Positions 8,611 to 15,279 of a DNA stretch of 64,000 nucleotides are shown piece by piece. Source of the DNA: a virus; IMG/VR virus record IMGVR_UViG_3300037264_006630, positions 1 to 64,000 of that record; one strand, written 5' to 3'. Each line of letters opens with the position of its first letter. Positions within the stretch are counted from its first letter, which is position 1. The translations under genes were made by a program, and so were the position numbers. A model generated the notes under the pieces. It searched no databases. It was given only the letters and a program-made list of their open reading frames with translations, and was not told the DNA's origin.

Positions 8611-9374
8611 TGCACCCCTGCCTCTGCGGCTGCGCGCTCGAGGAGCACGGCCACGATCCGAAGTACCCGGGGTCGACGGCCTGCACCGGCTGCACGACCT
8701 GCATCGCCTACGAGGCCGACGAGGCCGAGCAAGGCGCCGCCGCGCCAAGCCCCGCGCCCAAGCCGCCGCGGCGCGCCACCGCCGCCGAGCGCGCAGCCCT
8801 GGCGCTCCTACGTGACAAGGGGCCGCAGCCAGCGGATGCGGTCGACCAGCACGTCTGGCCCAACGCTCCGGGGCGGCGCATCTCGTCCAACGGCGGCGGC
8901 ACCTACGCCAGCCAGATGCTCCTAGGCCGCATGCGCCAACAGGGCTGGGTCAGGGTCCAACACGGCGAAGGCTCGTCGATCTGGGAGATCCGCCCCGGCG
9001 GCCTGGACGCGCTCGCGGCGCCGCCGCCGATGAAGCTGACCCGGGTGCAAGCCCGCGCCATGGTCATCCTCATGCTCGGGGTGCAGCCATGGGAAGACGC
9101 GCTCCTTCCCGCCGCTACCGAGATCGAGGGCGGCTGCTTTGTCGGCGGGCTCAAGGGCTCGGGGCTCGACGGCATCGCCGAGTCGATGAACAACTGGCGC
9201 GACCTCACCAAGCCCGCCTTCACCGCCCGCTCCATCGCACGTCCGGTCGCCAAGCTGGTGGACCTCGGCATGGTGGCCCGGGTCTTTCCGCCGGACGAGC
9301 CCGAGGGCAGCGATCCGCTCTACGTCCCCACCGCGGCCGGCGCCGCCGAGCACCGCAGGAGGAACCCCCGATGA
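8610..9374 (+). CDS. Cys-rich protein with winged-helix segments, 254 aa
   Basis: ATG 8610 shares its A with the previous TGA. The N-terminus has a tight Cys/His cluster (CLCGCALEEHGHD..CTGCTTC), a zinc site. After an Ala/Pro linker, residues about 65-130 (ERAALALLRDKGPQPADAVDQHVW..LLGRMRQQGWVRVQHG) look like a winged helix; a second similar unit is at about 165-235. Probable nucleic-acid-binding protein. Confidence 0.65.
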   Translation: MHPCLCGCALEEHGHDPKYPGSTACTGCTTCIAYEADEAEQGAAAPSPAPKPPRRATAAERAALALLRDKGPQPADAVDQHVWPNAPGRRISSNGGGTYASQMLLGRMRQQGWVRVQHGEGSSIWEIRPGGLDALAAPPPMKLTRVQARAMVILMLGVQPWEDALLPAATEIEGGCFVGGLKGSGLDGIAESMNNWRDLTKPAFTARSIARPVAKLVDLGMVARVFPPDEPEGSDPLYVPTAAGAAEHRRRNPR

Positions 9375-9571
9375 GATTCGACTTCGACAGGCCGCTCTGG
9401 GTGGAGGTGCTGATCACCGTCGGCATCCTCGCCATCATGGCGGTCTTCCTCATCGGCGGCATCCGCGACTACCTCGCGCGGTGCGCCTGCACCGACAAGG
9501 GCGGCACGGTCGACTGGACCGGCAGTGAGTCCTGGAAGTGCGCCGACCTGCCAGCGGAAGACCCGCGATGA
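9371..9571 (+). CDS. single-pass membrane protein, 66 aa
   Basis: ATGA overlap start. One transmembrane helix at residues 10-29 (VEVLITVGILAIMAVFLIGG), then a short domain with three Cys (CACTDKGG..WKCADL). Function unknown. Confidence 0.7.
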   Translation: MRFDFDRPLWVEVLITVGILAIMAVFLIGGIRDYLARCACTDKGGTVDWTGSESWKCADLPAEDPR

Positions 9572-9759
9572 GCGAGCCGTTCATGACGGACCTGGTCGAG
9601 CTCCTGCGCAAGCACGGCGTGGAGAACGCCACCGAGCTCGCCCGGTTCATGTACGCCTCGCTGTCCCACCTGGTGACGACGATGCAGACCATCGCCGAGG
9701 TGAACAGGGCGCGCGCTGCGGCGGCCGTGGAGCCGAAGGAACCGCCGCCCTACGACTAG
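9568..9759 (+). CDS. hypothetical helical protein, 63 aa
   Basis: ATGA overlap start. Soluble helical peptide (LVELLRKHGVENATELARFMY) with an Ala/Pro tail. Last gene of the operon before the promoter at 9764. Confidence 0.65.
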   Translation: MSEPFMTDLVELLRKHGVENATELARFMYASLSHLVTTMQTIAEVNRARAAAAVEPKEPPPYD

Positions 9760-9763
9760 CGGC

Positions 9764-9803
9764 TTGACGTCGCCCTATGTTCGTGCGTATTGTCAGGCGC
9801 ATG
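9764..9803 (+). promoter_or_regulatory. leaderless promoter (TTGACG-18-TATTGT-7-ATG)
   Basis: TTGACG 9764-9769, spacer ending cgtgcg, TATTGT 9788-9793, caggcgc, ATG 9801. Nearly identical to the site at 844. Confidence 0.7.
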
Positions 9804-10229
9804 AAACGCGACGAAGGCCCGGACCCGACCTACGTCTTCGGGGCGTGGAGCGAGGAGTCCGACCTCGGTCTACGCATTCGAGCAGCTCCTGGTGAACATC
9901 AGGAGCGGTGCGATGGCGAAGGCGATCCAAACTGGTCCGCCCACGCTCGCCGCATGGCGTTCGCCTACGCCGGCAAGTACCTGGCCGACGATCGTCCGAT
10001 GCCGGCCACCGACGACGACATCGCCGGGATGCTCATCGCCTGCACGGGTCGCGTCGAAGTCCGCTGGATTCCCGACGTCCACCAGGCGCTCGCGATGGCG
10101 CCTGCCGCGATGGCCTCCTTCGCAATCGCGCGGGCGGTTCACCGGATCGCATGCCTCAAGCCCCGGCCCGGCTACCCCACCTGCGGTTGCGGGCCCGGTC
10201 CCAACGCCTACGGCCCCTGGAGAACCTGA
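9801..10229 (+). CDS. hypothetical protein, 142 aa
   Basis: Start set by the leaderless promoter; a same-frame ATG at 9777 is inside the promoter. The C-terminal two thirds (HARRMAFAYAGKYLADDRP..DDIAGMLIAC..) have strong coding bias. Third-position GC is lower at 9840-9950, where another frame is also open. The C-terminus has CGCGPG. No family recognised. Confidence 0.65.
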   Translation: MKRDEGPDPTYVFGAWSEESDLGLRIRAAPGEHQERCDGEGDPNWSAHARRMAFAYAGKYLADDRPMPATDDDIAGMLIACTGRVEVRWIPDVHQALAMAPAAMASFAIARAVHRIACLKPRPGYPTCGCGPGPNAYGPWRT

Positions 10230-10961
10230 TGGACGAACCCTATTCGATGGCCACCGAGATCGCGAGCTTGGTCGCCGAGGCCAAGGAGTGGTACGAGGCG
10301 GCCGATGCCGACTGGCGGCGTGAGGCCGAGCTCGTCCGCCGCACGGGATGGGCAAGCCCCAGCACGGCATGGGCCGCCATGATCGAGAGCGCCGCCCGCG
10401 TCATCGATCGGGCCCGTGGGTTCGATGGTGGGTCGCCCTCGCCGCGTCGCGAGGTCTCCGACCACCGGAAGATCGAGCGGGACGAGATGGTGGTCCGTGC
10501 TTCGGATGTCGCGGGCGCCGCCGCCGAGATCCACCGTCTCCGCGCCGAGCTCGCCCGCATGAAGGGCGACAGCCTGGAGTTGAGGGCCCGGATGCTCGAC
10601 AGCACGGCCAAGGCGCTCCCACCCGCGTTCATCGTGAGGCCGACGCCGCAGTACGTCGAGGACTGCGAGCCCGGCGATGTGGTCGAATGGACCGGGCCCG
10701 TCATCGTCGCGTGGAGCGACTCCCACGTTTTCACCGAGACGCGCACCGAGGCGATCGTCCCGGGCCATCCACCCCAGCGGCGGCCAGAAGTGGGGCGAGG
10801 GCCGGCTGGCGGAGGTCAGCTTCGCTGCGCCTGGCGTCTTCGAGTGGGAGTCCCGCCGTGCGCTGATCCGCCACGAGCAGCGGATCAAGTCGGTCCGCAA
10901 GTCGGTGGCCGGCCCCAACCTGCCCGCCGTCCTCGTTCCCGCCCCGGAGACCACCCGATGA
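10229..10961 (+). pseudogene. hypothetical protein gene split by one frameshift
   Basis: ATG 10229 overlaps the previous TGA. Coding quality is good to about 10765 (..FTETRTEAIVPGH), then moves one base to the frame that reads GGQKWGEGRLAEVSFAAPG and ends at 10961, where an ATGA overlap starts the next gene. The switch is in gtcccgggccatcc; one C too many would explain it. Combined product about 243 aa, helical in the middle, with an SH3-like strand region at the switch. It may be an assembly error, a +1 recoding site or a real mutation. Confidence 0.6.
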
Positions 10962-11623
10962 CCGAGCCCGCACTCCCCGCGTCCAACCACCCCGGCCTCA
11001 CCGACGACCAGCGCTTCACGCTCGACTGCTACGAGCGCAGCCGCTCGCAGTGGGTGCGCATCGCCGGCAAGGTGGGCGTGGGCGGCGCCACCACGATGCA
11101 CGCCGAGGCCGCCGCGCAGATCCGCGCGACTCGCTGGTACAAGACCCGCGGCGGCTACACCACCAACGCCGTCGAGGCGCTGCACCTGGTCGGCCACGTC
11201 GCCCGGGTCGCCGGGGGCTCGACGATCAACGGCGGCCCCTCCGCCGACGAGCGGATCACCGGCTGGCTCTGCTACCTGGTCCACCTGGGCGTGATGCTCG
11301 ACGAGTGGGGGCTCTCGATCGGGCCGCTCATCGAGCTGGCCGACCGCTGGTCCCAGGGCGAGGAGAACCAGCTCAACCTGGCCTCGTCGATGGTCGACCT
11401 GACCGTGATGTTCGCCGCGCCGGTGAGCGTCCGCGCCGTCCCGGCCAACGTCGCCGACGAGATGCGCCGGCCGGCGTTCGCCGCGCTCGGCATCCTGACC
11501 ACGGCCGTGATCGCCACGGCGAGGGCGCAGGTCAGCGGCCCGGTCGGGTCCTGGCCCGATGGTGTCACCGTCATCGGACAGTTCATCGCCGCGGTGGACT
11601 TCGTCTGCGGTAGCGTCCGGTGA
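10958..11623 (+). CDS. hypothetical protein, 221 aa
   Basis: ATGA-coupled. All-helical, soluble; begins MTEPALPASNHPGLTDDQRF and contains ..IELADRWSQGEENQLNLA... Length and helical content suggest a bundle. No motif found that gives a function. Confidence 0.7.
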   Translation: MTEPALPASNHPGLTDDQRFTLDCYERSRSQWVRIAGKVGVGGATTMHAEAAAQIRATRWYKTRGGYTTNAVEALHLVGHVARVAGGSTINGGPSADERITGWLCYLVHLGVMLDEWGLSIGPLIELADRWSQGEENQLNLASSMVDLTVMFAAPVSVRAVPANVADEMRRPAFAALGILTTAVIATARAQVSGPVGSWPDGVTVIGQFIAAVDFVCGSVR

Positions 11624-11949
11624 TCGGTCGCTGCGAAGCCTGGGACCTCGTGCTGCCCGTTCCCGACGATGGGGGCGAGCCGGTCTACGTGCATTGCCCG
11701 AACAGCGGGCGCCGCATCCAGGAGACCGATCCACTCGGCCGCCCCCGCCATCGTACGGTCTGCGGGCCCCACGGCCTCGACACCGCACCGGCCACGGCCA
11801 AGGAGGTCGTCTTGGTCGGCGCGACTGACGCGGATGTCCATGTGCAGTTCCAGGCGTTCACCATGTCGCTGTGGGACCACGAGCGGCGCGAGACGCTGCG
11901 GCTCGATGGCGACCTGGTTGACGATCCCCACGCCGAGGGCGCACGGTGA
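11620..11949 (+). CDS. hypothetical protein, 109 aa
   Basis: GTGA-coupled. Contains single Cys residues (GRCEAW, VHCPNS, TVCGPHG) that may bind metal together, followed by a beta-rich second half. No family recognised. Confidence 0.65.
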   Translation: MIGRCEAWDLVLPVPDDGGEPVYVHCPNSGRRIQETDPLGRPRHRTVCGPHGLDTAPATAKEVVLVGATDADVHVQFQAFTMSLWDHERRETLRLDGDLVDDPHAEGAR

Positions 11950-12191
11950 CGCGTCGAACGGGACGTCGATGGACGAGGCGACGAGTTCGCCGCTATGCGT
12001 CCTGCCCAGACTGCAACGAGTGGAGCCTGCGCGTCGAGGAGAACGGGAAGTTCGCCCGGCATCACCCAGGGCTCGGCTACGTCGAGCGCTTCCCACCCGG
12101 CCACCGGTTCACGGCTGGTCCGATCTGCACGGGTAGCGGCAAGCCCTCGGGGATGCCGGACATCCGCCAGCCAGCGAAGGTGGCAGCGTGA
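11946..12191 (+). CDS. small basic zinc-finger-like protein, 81 aa
   Basis: GTGA-coupled. Very basic N-terminus (RRTGRRWTRRRVRRY), then CPDC and a later Cys (ICTGSG), so at least half a zinc site. Probably binds nucleic acid. Confidence 0.6.
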   Translation: MTRRTGRRWTRRRVRRYASCPDCNEWSLRVEENGKFARHHPGLGYVERFPPGHRFTAGPICTGSGKPSGMPDIRQPAKVAA

Positions 12192-13327
12192 CGTGGTTCA
12201 TCATCCACTTCCACCCTGGCGCCCCGCTGGGCGTGCCCGCGATGGCGTCTGGGCCTTGGGCCGACCGCGATCTCGGCTCGCTTCAAATGGACGAGTGGCG
12301 CGCCGCCGGCGAGGTGCGCGAGGTCACCGAGCAGGCCGAGCGCCCGGACCTGCCGGACGACTGCCTGTTGACGCACAGCAAGGCGGACGAGTACGCGCTG
12401 GCGCACAAGCTCGGCCGGCCGAAGATGGGGCGGCCCCCGCTCCCAACCGGCACGAGCAAGGACAACTTCCAGGTCCGCCTCACGCCGGATCAGCGTCAAC
12501 TGGTCGACCGCGCCGCCGAGCGCGTAGGCGTCAAGGTGACGGCATGGGCGCGCCGCGTGATGGTGAAAGCGGCCGAGGAGGTGCTGGCCGCAGCTCGTCG
12601 CGAGGCCGAGACGGAGTCGGACCTCCGGGAACTACTCGCCGATGGGCTGGTCGAGAAGACCAGCGCCCCTGGAGAGCCGGCGCTCTGGGCCCTGACGACC
12701 GCGGGCCGGGCCGTGGCGGATGCCGAGCTCGCGCGCGCGGCGCCGGCCGCGAAGCCAGAGCCAGGCCCGCCGACTCCCGCGCCACCGCCACCACCGCCAC
12801 CGCCGCCACCGCCACCACCGCCACCGCCGCCACCACCGCCACCCGCCCGTCCGCTTGCGGTCCAGCAGGCCGGCCGCTTCACCAAGGGCGACCGCATGCG
12901 GCTCACCCCGGAAGGGTTGCAGCGACTCGCGTCGGCGTCGCACACCCCGTTCCTCCGGGGCACCTTCGAGGGCTACTGCCGCGATGGGGCCTGCATGCGG
13001 ATCAAGCGGGACGACATCCTGAGCGTCCACACCTACGATGTCGCGTTCTGGGAGCTGGCCTCCGCGCCGCCGCCTGCACCCGCGCCGCCGGTCGCACTCC
13101 CGTCCACGCCACGGCCCGCGCTCGCGCCTCCGGCACCGACGCCACCTCCTCAGACTGATCGCGCTTTGTCGAGTGGTCGCAATCGGTTACCTCGTAAACG
13201 GCCCGTTCTTCCGATCACGAGTTCTTCTGTCGTCCCGGCCGCTCCTCCACTCCGGATTCGCCTCCTCCCCGCAACGGATGCACCTGCACCCCACGAGCCG
13301 ACCGCGGACGAGATCTTCACGTTCTGA
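12188..13327 (+). CDS. ribbon-helix-helix protein with 21-residue poly-proline linker, 379 aa
   Basis: GTGA-coupled. Residues about 97-135 (NFQVRLTPDQRQLVDRAAER..VTAWARRVMVKAAEEV) match an RHH/CopG-type domain: a strand, then two helices. After a helical part comes an uninterrupted run of 21 Pro (codons CCA/CCG, 12782-12844). A small beta domain (FLRGTFEGYCRDGACMRIKRDDI) and a long Pro/Ala-rich tail follow. Such a Pro run should need EF-P for translation. Likely a DNA-binding regulator with a rigid rod; the target is unknown. Confidence 0.75.
   Translation: MTWFIIHFHPGAPLGVPAMASGPWADRDLGSLQMDEWRAAGEVREVTEQAERPDLPDDCLLTHSKADEYALAHKLGRPKMGRPPLPTGTSKDNFQVRLTPDQRQLVDRAAERVGVKVTAWARRVMVKAAEEVLAAARREAETESDLRELLADGLVEKTSAPGEPALWALTTAGRAVADAELARAAPAAKPEPGPPTPAPPPPPPPPPPPPPPPPPPPPPARPLAVQQAGRFTKGDRMRLTPEGLQRLASASHTPFLRGTFEGYCRDGACMRIKRDDILSVHTYDVAFWELASAPPPAPAPPVALPSTPRPALAPPAPTPPPQTDRALSSGRNRLPRKRPVLPITSSSVVPAAPPLRIRLLPATDAPAPHEPTADEIFTF
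12782..12844 (+). repeat. CCA/CCG repeat encoding 21 consecutive prolines
   Basis: Irregular CCA/CCG triplet tract within the RHH gene. Length variation by slippage in multiples of three would keep the frame. Confidence 0.9.
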
Positions 13328-13348
13328 CCCCAAGGACCAAGGACCACC

Positions 13349-13570
13349 ATGCTCATCGTCAACTTCTACGAGTACGTCGGCCAGACCCCGCTCGCGCGCA
13401 TCACGGCCCTGAACGACGCATGCCACGTCCCCAGCGCCGGGGAGTCCGTGACCATCGCCATCGACGAGAACGTCCCCGCCATCGAGGGTCGCGTCCAGCG
13501 CGTCGAGTCCAGGTACGGCGCGCAGGGCTGCACCGTCTCCGTCCACCTCTCCGACTTGAGGAACGTGTGA
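13349..13570 (+). CDS. hypothetical protein, 73 aa
   Basis: ATG preceded by aaggaccacc, a moderate Shine-Dalgarno. Strand-rich small protein with one SH3-like barrel pattern (ESVTIAIDENVPAIEGRVQRV). No family recognised. Confidence 0.65.
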   Translation: MLIVNFYEYVGQTPLARITALNDACHVPSAGESVTIAIDENVPAIEGRVQRVESRYGAQGCTVSVHLSDLRNV

Positions 13571-13572
13571 CC

Positions 13573-14427
13573 ATGACCGACTCCGACACCGCGCCTCTCG
13601 GCGCCCCCGTCCCCTCTGGCCCCACCGGGGCCGCCGTCATCGTCACGGCTGGCGCTGGCGGGGTCGATGCCCACTTCGCCGCGTTCGCGTTCACGCGGAT
13701 GATCGAGGGCTACGCCCTGAAGCTCGGCTACTCGGTCTACGACGCCATCGAGGACAAGACGCCGGACGGTGGGGTCAAGACGGCCACCTTCGCCGTCGCC
13801 GGGGACGCCGCCTTCGAGCGGCTGGTCATGCTGTCCGGCGTCCACCGCCTCACCCGGTTCTCGCCGTCCGACCCGGAGGGGCGCCGGACGGCGAGCTACG
13901 CGCTCGTGACCGTTGCCCCGCTGGTGGCCTGGGGCTCGCTCCGCTACAGCTACGGCCTCGATCCCTACACCAAGGCTACCAACCACCAGACCGGCGCCAG
14001 CACGCCCGAGGTGGAGTCCGTCCTGGGCGGCAACCTGGACCTGCTCTTCGGGGCGGTGGAGCCGGAGCCCGAACCCGTCGAGGTGTCGACGGGCGTGCCG
14101 CCGAATCTCGACGCGCTGATCAAGGCGTACGGCAAGGCCGCCCACGATGTGGCCTACGCCATCGGCGACCGCGGCCAGGGCTTCGACGAGTTCACTCCCC
14201 TTGTCGAGGCCCGTGATGCCGCCCGCAAGGCACTCGACGACGCCCTCAAGACGTTCGTGCCAGCCACCCTCTCCGACCAGGATCGCGGCCACCTCGCCGA
14301 GATCCGCGGCACGCTCGAGCGCACGCTGGACGCGGCCGAGCACAACGGCAACCGCGGCTCGATGGCGTTCGACGACTACCCCGCTTGGATCGAGTTCCTC
14401 GCCAGGCTCGCCGGGAGCGGCCGGTGA
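13573..14427 (+). CDS. release factor 2-like protein lacking the GGQ domain, 284 aa
   Basis: Residues 20-117 align by eye with domain 2 of RF2: VTAGAGG.. for QAGSGG.., RM..., GD.A..., then GVHRLTRFSPSDPEGRR for GVHRLVRKSPFDSGGRR. Residues 120-159 match the RF2 C-terminus (WGSLRYSYGLD for WGSQIRSYVLD; VLGGNLDLLF for VLDGSLDQFI). Everything between, the catalytic GGQ domain 3, is absent, as is domain 1. The stop-reading tripeptide SPF is SPS (97-99). Residues 178-225 add an LIxxYG helical module also seen at 14424 and 46797. It should be unable to hydrolyse peptidyl-tRNA; it might bind ribosomes at stops or regulate host RF2. Role is inference; the homology is clear. Confidence 0.85.
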   Translation: MTDSDTAPLGAPVPSGPTGAAVIVTAGAGGVDAHFAAFAFTRMIEGYALKLGYSVYDAIEDKTPDGGVKTATFAVAGDAAFERLVMLSGVHRLTRFSPSDPEGRRTASYALVTVAPLVAWGSLRYSYGLDPYTKATNHQTGASTPEVESVLGGNLDLLFGAVEPEPEPVEVSTGVPPNLDALIKAYGKAAHDVAYAIGDRGQGFDEFTPLVEARDAARKALDDALKTFVPATLSDQDRGHLAEIRGTLERTLDAAEHNGNRGSMAFDDYPAWIEFLARLAGSGR

Positions 14428-14744
14428 CCGACGCCGCACCCGCCAAGCCCATCCCGATCATCGACCTCATCGACAAGTACGGTGAGGCGTGCGTGGGCAA
14501 CGGCGCGAAGGGCGCCGGTCACGCGGAAGACCACGCGGTGCTCGTCGCCAAGACGAACCTCCACGACGCGCTCCAAGCGCTCGCCAAGCTGGTCGACGAC
14601 GCCTGCGCAGCCTCGTACTGGCACGGCAACCACCTCCGCTTGCCCGGCAACGAGCATCGCGAAGCCGAGGCGGGCCGTACCCGCAACGCCCTGTGCGCGG
14701 CCATCGGCATCAAGCCCGAGACGCCCTGGCCGGTGAAGCCGTGA
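14424..14744 (+). CDS. hypothetical protein with LIxxYG module, 106 aa
   Basis: GTGA-coupled to the RF2-like gene. Begins VTDAAPAKPIPIIDLIDKYG; the LI-D-KYG start and following helices (NLHDALQALAKLVDDAC) resemble the C-terminal module of the gene upstream. Possibly binds the same partner. Its stop is overlapped by the GTG of the gene that the transposon interrupts. Confidence 0.7.
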   Translation: MTDAAPAKPIPIIDLIDKYGEACVGNGAKGAGHAEDHAVLVAKTNLHDALQALAKLVDDACAASYWHGNHLRLPGNEHREAEAGRTRNALCAAIGIKPETPWPVKP

Positions 14745-14768
14745 CGACTCGACCCGACGGCTGGCCTC
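14741..14768 (+). pseudogene. 5' fragment of zinc-ribbon gene interrupted by the transposon
   Basis: GTG 14741 (GTGA overlap) encodes VTTRPDGWP and then meets the transposon. Joining base 14768 to base 20829 restores codons for ..DGWPLCPKCGADEAYS.., a zinc-ribbon start. This reconstruction is direct evidence for insertion within this gene. Confidence 0.85.
14760..14768 (+). repeat. left 9-bp target-site duplication GCTGGCCTC
   Basis: Identical to 20820-20828 and immediately outside the left inverted repeat. Removing one copy plus the element restores an open gene. Confidence 0.85.
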
Positions 14769-14784
14769 GGCTTTGCCCGCAAAC
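14769..14784 (+). repeat. left terminal inverted repeat
   Basis: GGCTTTGCCCGCAAAC, exact inverse complement of 20804-20819. Confidence 0.9.
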
Positions 14785-14800
14785 CCTCCGGAGTGGCGGT

Positions 14801-14833
14801 GCTGACCGCAAAGGGGGAGGCGCTGACCGCAAA
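14801..14833 (+). repeat. left subterminal repeats, 2 x GCTGACCGCAAA
   Basis: Copies at 14801-14812 and 14822-14833, 21 bp apart, in the same orientation as the two copies at the right end. The CCGCAAA core is shared with the terminal repeat. Likely protein-binding sites. The rest of 14769-15039 holds no convincing gene. Confidence 0.8.
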
Positions 14834-15039
14834 CCCGCGGGGATACGCGCCGGTCGGACGCCATCATCACGCAACCCAGAGCACGGTCGGCCGATAGAGG
14901 CGGTCGACAATGAGTGAGCGGGCACCAGTGATCCACGCGAGGGCTGAGGACGGCGGCCGGCCTTGTTCCTTAGCCTCCGGTGCGCTGACTGAAACCGAAG
15001 ACGTCACCGCAACACCCCAGCGGCAAGAGATCCCTTCGG

Positions 15040-15078
15040 TTGACGCGGATCCACGGTGTGGCTACAACGTGGCCCATG
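15040..15078 (+). promoter_or_regulatory. leaderless promoter (TTGACG-17-TACAAC-7-ATG)
   Basis: TTGACG 15040-15045, TACAAC 15063-15068, gtggccc, ATG 15076. Same geometry as the phage promoters though it lies inside the transposon. Confidence 0.65.
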
Positions 15079-15279
15079 GCGAAAACACGGGGGAAGACAA
15101 AGGCCAGGCGGCCGAAGCCGCTGAAGGACGACTTGATCCGCTTTCGGGTCACGTCCGAGGAGAAGACGGGGCTGGAGGGGGCCGCGACCAGGGAGGGGAT
15201 GGACCTCTCGACGTGGATCCGACGGCTGGCACTGCAAGCTGCCGGCTTGCTTCCTGGCGCCTCGGACATTCACCGATGA
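15076..15279 (+). CDS. ribbon-helix-helix regulator, 67 aa
   Basis: Lys/Arg-rich N-terminus, then DLIRFRVTSEEKTGLEG and a second helix (MDLSTWIRRLALQAAG): the RHH/Arc-type fold. Its stop overlaps the ATG of the R-M gene (ATGA), so the two are translationally coupled. It may repress its own promoter and set methylase/nuclease dosage. It resembles the minus-strand RHH at 17860. Confidence 0.8.
   Translation: MAKTRGKTKARRPKPLKDDLIRFRVTSEEKTGLEGAATREGMDLSTWIRRLALQAAGLLPGASDIHR

Noticed and set aside
14910-15275. Longer start (14910) for the R-M-S gene
   Set aside because: The extra 122 residues cross the RHH gene in another frame and have no family features; ATG 15276 with the ATGA overlap is better.
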